This document shows, one piece after another, positions 33,952 to 37,488 of a stretch of DNA of 37,488 nucleotides (positions are counted from its first letter, which is position 1; the number at the start of each line of letters is the position of its first letter). Both the position numbers and the translations under genes were made by a program. This stretch comes from Elusimicrobiota bacterium (GTDB lineage: Bacteria; Elusimicrobiota; Elusimicrobia; Elusimicrobiales; UBA9959): positions 1 through 37,488 of the forward strand of contig JACRER010000030.1 of assembly GCA_016234365.1 (NCBI GenBank). The letters run 5' to 3'. The notes under the pieces were generated by a model. The model had not been told where the DNA came from. It saw only the letters and a list, made by a program, of their open reading frames with translations, and ran no database searches.

Positions 33952-34677
33952 ATGTCCAAGGTCCCCCAGGTAAAAGAGTTCGGCGGCCTCCCGGTGGTTA
34001 CCGCGGAGAAAATGCGCTATCTGGACAATAAGGCCTCCCTCGAGTACGGCATCCCGTCCTTCACGCTGATGGAGAACGCGGGCCGCGCCGTGGCGCATGA
34101 AACGCTTGAGTTCGCCAAAGGGCTGGGTAAGCAGGCGGCGGGCCTTAAGGCCGTAGTCTGCTGCGGCAAGGGCAATAACGGCGGCGACGGGCTGGTGGCC
34201 GCCCGCTACCTGAAGCTGGCCGGCGCCGATCCCAGGGTCTTTATCCTGCCGCCCAAGGAGACCGGTTACGGGGAACTGGTGGTGAAGAACCTGCAGGCGG
34301 CCAAGGACGCCGGGGTAACGGTCACGATGACGCGCAAAGAGGACCTGGACGCGCTTCTCTCCGAGTTTTCCGCCGCGGACGTGCTGCTGGACGCGCTCTT
34401 GGGCGTGAGCGCGGTGGGCAAGCCCGTAGGCCCCGTACACCGCGTGATCCAGCTGATGAACAAGAGCGGCCGGCCTATAATCGCCGTGGACCTGCCTTCG
34501 GGCCTCAGTCCCGACACCGGCCACCACAGCGGGGTTTTTATCATGGCGGCGCTGACGCTTACGCTCGGTTTCGCCAAGTCCGGCCTGATGGCCGCGCACG
34601 CGCAGAAGAATACCGGCGTTGTAAAGGTTCTGCCGATAGGGTATCCGCAGGCGCTTATAGACGAAGCCGCCCGCTGA
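33952..34677 (+). CDS. nnrE: NAD(P)H-hydrate epimerase (YjeF N-terminal domain only)
   Basis: A 241-residue enzyme that interconverts the R and S forms of damaged, hydrated NAD(P)H. MRYLDNKASLEYGIPSFTLM with MENAGRA is the family start. CCGKGNNGGDGLVAARYL is the nucleotide-binding loop. DALLGVSAVG and VDLPSGLSPDTG complete the signature. It is a stand-alone epimerase; the dehydratase half (NnrD), often fused in bacteria, is not in this window. No ribosome site; the start lies three bases after the preceding stop, so translation is probably coupled. Confidence 0.9.
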   Translation: MSKVPQVKEFGGLPVVTAEKMRYLDNKASLEYGIPSFTLMENAGRAVAHETLEFAKGLGKQAAGLKAVVCCGKGNNGGDGLVAARYLKLAGADPRVFILPPKETGYGELVVKNLQAAKDAGVTVTMTRKEDLDALLSEFSAADVLLDALLGVSAVGKPVGPVHRVIQLMNKSGRPIIAVDLPSGLSPDTGHHSGVFIMAALTLTLGFAKSGLMAAHAQKNTGVVKVLPIGYPQALIDEAAR

Positions 34678-34691
34678 GGCCGGGGGGGGAT

Positions 34692-35099
34692 ATGGTCATA
34701 GTCATAGCCGACGACGACAGGAACCTGCTGGATATGCTGGTCCCTTATCTGGAGCACGCCGGGCACAAGGTGCTGCTGGCCGGGACCGCCGACGAACTGC
34801 TGAAAAAAATAAAAGAGGTCCGGGCGGGCCTTATCGTCTCCGACATCAACATGCCGGGGCTCGACGGCGTGGAACTTTATAAGCACGCGCGCGCCATGCC
34901 CGAATACGCCTCCGCGCCTTTTATCCTGTGGAGCGGGTTGGAGGCGGAGCGCGCCGCGGCGCTGGCCAAAGAAGACGCCAAGCTGCGCTTCCTTAAAAAA
35001 CCTTTCAGCCTGGCGGCGCTCAACAAGGCGATAGACGAAGTTACTGACCTGCCTTTTTTCGGGGACTACGGCGGGAAGAAACCCGGGCTTAAATTATAG
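34692..35099 (+). CDS. Single-domain response regulator (receiver only)
   Basis: A 135-residue receiver with no output domain. The acidic pocket is ADDD at the N-terminus, the phospho-acceptor is Asp51 in VSDINMPGLDG, and the conserved Lys lies in FLKKPFS. A short basic tail follows. GGGGGGG just before the ATG serves as ribosome site. Such regulators pass phosphate to, or bind, other proteins, as CheY and Spo0F do. No kinase is adjacent; the hybrid kinase at 25736-28285 is the only one in the window, and a link is speculation. Confidence 0.88.
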   Translation: MVIVIADDDRNLLDMLVPYLEHAGHKVLLAGTADELLKKIKEVRAGLIVSDINMPGLDGVELYKHARAMPEYASAPFILWSGLEAERAAALAKEDAKLRFLKKPFSLAALNKAIDEVTDLPFFGDYGGKKPGLKL

Positions 35100-35107
35100 G
35101 GGGGCGG

Positions 35108-36913
35108 ATGCGGCCATTCAACGACAGGGTAATTTACTTCGCGGTGGTGGACCGGTTCTTTAACGGCCACCAGGGCAACGACAACGGGCACAACCCGGAA
35201 GCCACCGACCCGTCCCGCAGGGACTGGTTCAAATACTGGGGCGGGGACCTGGACGGGGTCGTCAAAAAACTCGATTACATAAAAGAACTGGGCTGTTCGG
35301 CCGTCTGGCTGACCCCGCTGTTCGACCAGGCCGACGGGCTGGTGGATGTGGAGGGCCGCGGCATGGCCGCCTACCACGGCTACTGGGCCAAGGATTTTAA
35401 ACGGCTCGACGAGCACCTGGCCGGCTCTCCGGAGGACGTACGCGTTTTTGCCTCGGCCAATACCGTGGTGGACCGGCTGGGAAAAGCGCTGCGCAGCCGC
35501 GACATGAAGCTGGTGCTGGACATAGTCTGCAACCATTCCAGCCCCGCCCAGCGCGTGGATACCGGCGGTAAACCCAACAAGGGCGAACTTTACGACGACG
35601 GGACGCTGCTGACCTCTTACGCGGACGATAAGCTGGGCTGGTACCACCGCAACGGCGGCGTGCGCGACTGGGGGGACAAGGCGCAGGTGGAGAACGCCGA
35701 ACTGTGCGGGTTGGCGGATTTTAACGAGTCGCATATAGGTTACCGGACCTACATCAAGGACGTGATGAAGCTCTGGCTGGATAAGTGCGCGGACGCCTTC
35801 CGCGTGGATACCGTCAAGCATATGCCGCTCTGGTTCTGGCAGGAGTTCGTGTCGGACATGACGTTCCACCGGCCGGACCTGTACATCTTCGGGGAGTGGT
35901 ACCAGGGCGGCTGTTACGACGATCTTTCGGTGCGCTTTGCCAACCGCAGCGGCATGGGCATGCTGGACTTCGCGCTGCAGCGCGCTCTGGAAGACTGCCT
36001 GGCCCGCGGTGCCGCGTCCGGCTTCGGCCTGGTGGAGAGCGTCTTCTCCCGGGATTCCCTCTACGACGACTGCCGCCACCTGGTGACCTTCCTGGACAAC
36101 CACGATATGCCGCGCTTCATGTCCGCGGGCGCGTCCCCGGCGCGAGTGGATATGGCGCTGGCGCTGATCCTGACCTGCCGCGGCACGCCGTGCGTCTATT
36201 ACGGCACCGAGCAGTACCTGCATAACGACACCAACGGCGGCGCCGACCCTTACAACCGCCCCATGATGGAGAAGTGGGATACCGGCACGCCGGCGTTCCG
36301 GACCGTGCAGCGCCTGGCCAATGTGCGCCGCGAGAACCCGGCCGTGCAGCTAGGCAGCCACCGGCAGAAATACATTTCCCAGGACGTCTACGCCTATACG
36401 CGCGTGTACGGCGGCAGTTGCTGCCTCGCCGTGTTCAACCGCGGCGCGGCGGAGGCCGTGACGCTGGAGAAGGTGGAACTGCCCGACGGGGAATACCAGG
36501 ACGTCCTGTCGGACAGGAAGGTGGCTGTGAAAGAAGGGCGCATCGCCGGGCTGGTGATGCCGCGCGACAGCGCGCTGGTGCTTTCCCGGACCGAGCCGCC
36601 GCCGCCCGCCGCCGCCCTGGAACTGGTGTTCGTCCTCAACGGCTTCCGCACGGCCTACGGCCAGCGCGTGCGCGTTACCGGCAACTGTCCCGAGCTTGGC
36701 AACTGGGACCTGGCCAGGTCCGTCCCGCTGGAATATATCAACGATAATATGTGGCTGGGGCGCCTGCCCGTAAAGGAAAGCGCCGGCAAACCGATAGCCT
36801 ACAAGTTCATAGTGGAGCGGGACGGGGACGGCGTGCTGTACGAGAACAGGCCTGCCCACTTCCGGCACCTGCCGGCGGAGGGGCTGCTGGAGCTGCAGCA
36901 CAGGTGGAGTTAG
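35108..36913 (+). CDS. GH13 alpha-amylase family enzyme with C-terminal CBM20 starch-binding domain
   Basis: A 601-residue glycoside hydrolase. The GH13 barrel has the expected catalytic trio: nucleophile Asp234 in DAFRVDTVKH, acid/base Glu263 in FGEWYQGG, and Asp333 in FLDNHDMPRF. The start (VIYFAVVDRFFNG) and region I (DIVCNHSSP) fit the cyclodextrin-glucanotransferase/amylase branch. A beta-sandwich domain C follows. The last 100 residues are a CBM20-like domain with VTGNCPELGNWD, the starch-binding signature. There is no signal peptide, so it probably acts on glycogen or maltodextrin in the cytoplasm. GGGGCGG precedes the ATG. Its stop codon overlaps that of tilS. Confidence 0.88.
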   Translation: MRPFNDRVIYFAVVDRFFNGHQGNDNGHNPEATDPSRRDWFKYWGGDLDGVVKKLDYIKELGCSAVWLTPLFDQADGLVDVEGRGMAAYHGYWAKDFKRLDEHLAGSPEDVRVFASANTVVDRLGKALRSRDMKLVLDIVCNHSSPAQRVDTGGKPNKGELYDDGTLLTSYADDKLGWYHRNGGVRDWGDKAQVENAELCGLADFNESHIGYRTYIKDVMKLWLDKCADAFRVDTVKHMPLWFWQEFVSDMTFHRPDLYIFGEWYQGGCYDDLSVRFANRSGMGMLDFALQRALEDCLARGAASGFGLVESVFSRDSLYDDCRHLVTFLDNHDMPRFMSAGASPARVDMALALILTCRGTPCVYYGTEQYLHNDTNGGADPYNRPMMEKWDTGTPAFRTVQRLANVRRENPAVQLGSHRQKYISQDVYAYTRVYGGSCCLAVFNRGAAEAVTLEKVELPDGEYQDVLSDRKVAVKEGRIAGLVMPRDSALVLSRTEPPPPAAALELVFVLNGFRTAYGQRVRVTGNCPELGNWDLARSVPLEYINDNMWLGRLPVKESAGKPIAYKFIVERDGDGVLYENRPAHFRHLPAEGLLELQHRWS

Positions 36914-37488
36914 GCTTTCAGGAGCCCGGCCAGTTTTGAAGAGAGTTCGGCCAGGTGTTCGCGCAGGCGCGGCTGTTTTTTGCGCATCAGCGGCAGCAGC
37001 GTGCGGCGGATCCAGTTGCGGGTGTAATACTCGTCGTCGTTAGTGCGGTCCTTGCGCGACGGCAGCGAGTTGACCTTCAGGTAATCCTCTATCTCTTTGC
37101 GCGAGACGGCCAGCAGGGGCCGTATCAGGTACACCTTTTTCCGGCCGCGGCAGAGTTCGCGCCGTTCCGGTATGCCCAGCAGGCCCTTTGGCTCTGTGCC
37201 GCGCAGCAGGTTGAGGAGCACGGTCTCGGCGTGGTCGTCGGCGTGGTGCGCGGTGGCCACCAGCGCGCAGTTCTTTTTCAGGGCGGTCCCGGCTAATAAG
37301 GAGTAGCGGGCGTTGCGCGCCGCGTGCTCCAAGCTGGTGCCGTGGCGTTTAGCCAGTTTTCTAACGTCCGCGGAAAGTACCGTGGTCTCTATGCCGTACA
37401 CCGCGCCCAGGCGCTTTACAAAGGCCGCGTCGGAATCTGCCGCGCGGCCCCGCAGTTTGTGGTTTACGTGGCAGATGTGCAGTTTTAA
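36910..37488 (-). CDS. tilS: tRNA(Ile)-lysidine synthase TilS, 3' part
   Basis: The frame is open to the right edge of the window, so the N-terminus with the SGGxDS PP-loop is missing; about 192 residues are visible. They hold HVNHKLRG, then ATAHHADDHAETVLLNLLRG, IRPLLAVSRKEIEDYL and the asparagine/arginine-rich YTRNWIRRTLLP, all standard for TilS. The enzyme converts C34 of the AUA-reading isoleucine tRNA to lysidine. The protein ends soon after the N-terminal and helical domains, so it lacks the extra C-terminal domains of E. coli TilS. A GTG at 37401 could be mistaken for a start but sits mid-domain. The stop overlaps that of the amylase gene, tail to tail. Confidence 0.92.
   Translation of the reverse strand, partial: LKLHICHVNHKLRGRAADSDAAFVKRLGAVYGIETTVLSADVRKLAKRHGTSLEHAARNARYSLLAGTALKKNCALVATAHHADDHAETVLLNLLRGTEPKGLLGIPERRELCRGRKKVYLIRPLLAVSRKEIEDYLKVNSLPSRKDRTNDDEYYTRNWIRRTLLPLMRKKQPRLREHLAELSSKLAGLLKA

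Noticed and set aside
37399-37401. GTG as the start of a short tilS
   Set aside because: The frame continues upstream to the window edge with matching TilS sequence (HVNHKLRG), so the GTG is an internal Val codon.

Overview
The window is GC-rich, gene-dense bacterial chromosome. It encodes a Gram-negative style envelope machinery: a SurA-type periplasmic chaperone, a PpiC lipoprotein, a class A penicillin-binding protein, a NamZ-type muramidase, D-Ala-D-Ala ligase and alanine racemase. It also carries a one-piece tmRNA and several standard housekeeping genes. I see no phage, transposase, CRISPR array or plasmid gene. The lineage cannot be fixed by eye; an Elusimicrobiota-like or similar deep-branching Gram-negative is my guess and nothing rests on it.

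Layout. 1-2041 holds pieces of a decayed gene, one of which keeps an HExxH zinc-protease motif. 2021-3631 (minus) is an exported subtilisin-like protease. 3860-5463 encodes a small membrane protein and an intact exported gluzincin-type metalloprotease. 5753-7907 is mnmA then ddl. 7950-9773 (minus) is a GYF_2-domain membrane protein. 9938-10795 is a membrane-anchored protein with a PrcB-like tail. 10792-14263 (minus) is an operon read in the order PpiC lipoprotein, surA, pdxA, ygjV-like. 14367-17768 is PBP1A then namZ. 17844-18917 (minus) is alr, divergent from mfd and a class III adenylate cyclase (18969-23846). The tmRNA gene is at 23916-24263. Then come a BaiN/HI0933-type flavoprotein, a soluble hybrid histidine kinase, and an exported zinc phospholipase C-like protein. 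29740-36913 is a tight seven-gene plus-strand run: two diguanylate cyclases, sppA, a small membrane protein, nnrE, a receiver-only regulator and a GH13 amylase with a CBM20 domain. It meets the 3' part of tilS, which runs off the window.

How the parts fit. Peptidoglycan supply and recycling (ddl, alr, PBP1A, namZ) and outer-envelope folding (surA, PpiC lipoprotein, sppA) dominate the middle. Second-messenger and phosphorelay signalling (adenylate cyclase, two diguanylate cyclases, hybrid kinase, lone receiver) is concentrated in the right half.

Most interesting signals. (1) Eight genes have a -10-like hexamer 6-8 bases before the start codon, five of them exactly 6, and no Shine-Dalgarno sequence at usual spacing, which suggests widespread leaderless mRNAs. 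(2) The tmRNA has an unusual tag ending (WAHA) and a G at T-loop position 55. (3) Three spaced repeats sit directly upstream of the subtilase promoter. (4) The adjacent diguanylate cyclases differ in having or lacking the inhibitory I-site. No clearly new multi-gene system is visible; the secreted-protease cluster at the left end is the least explained part.
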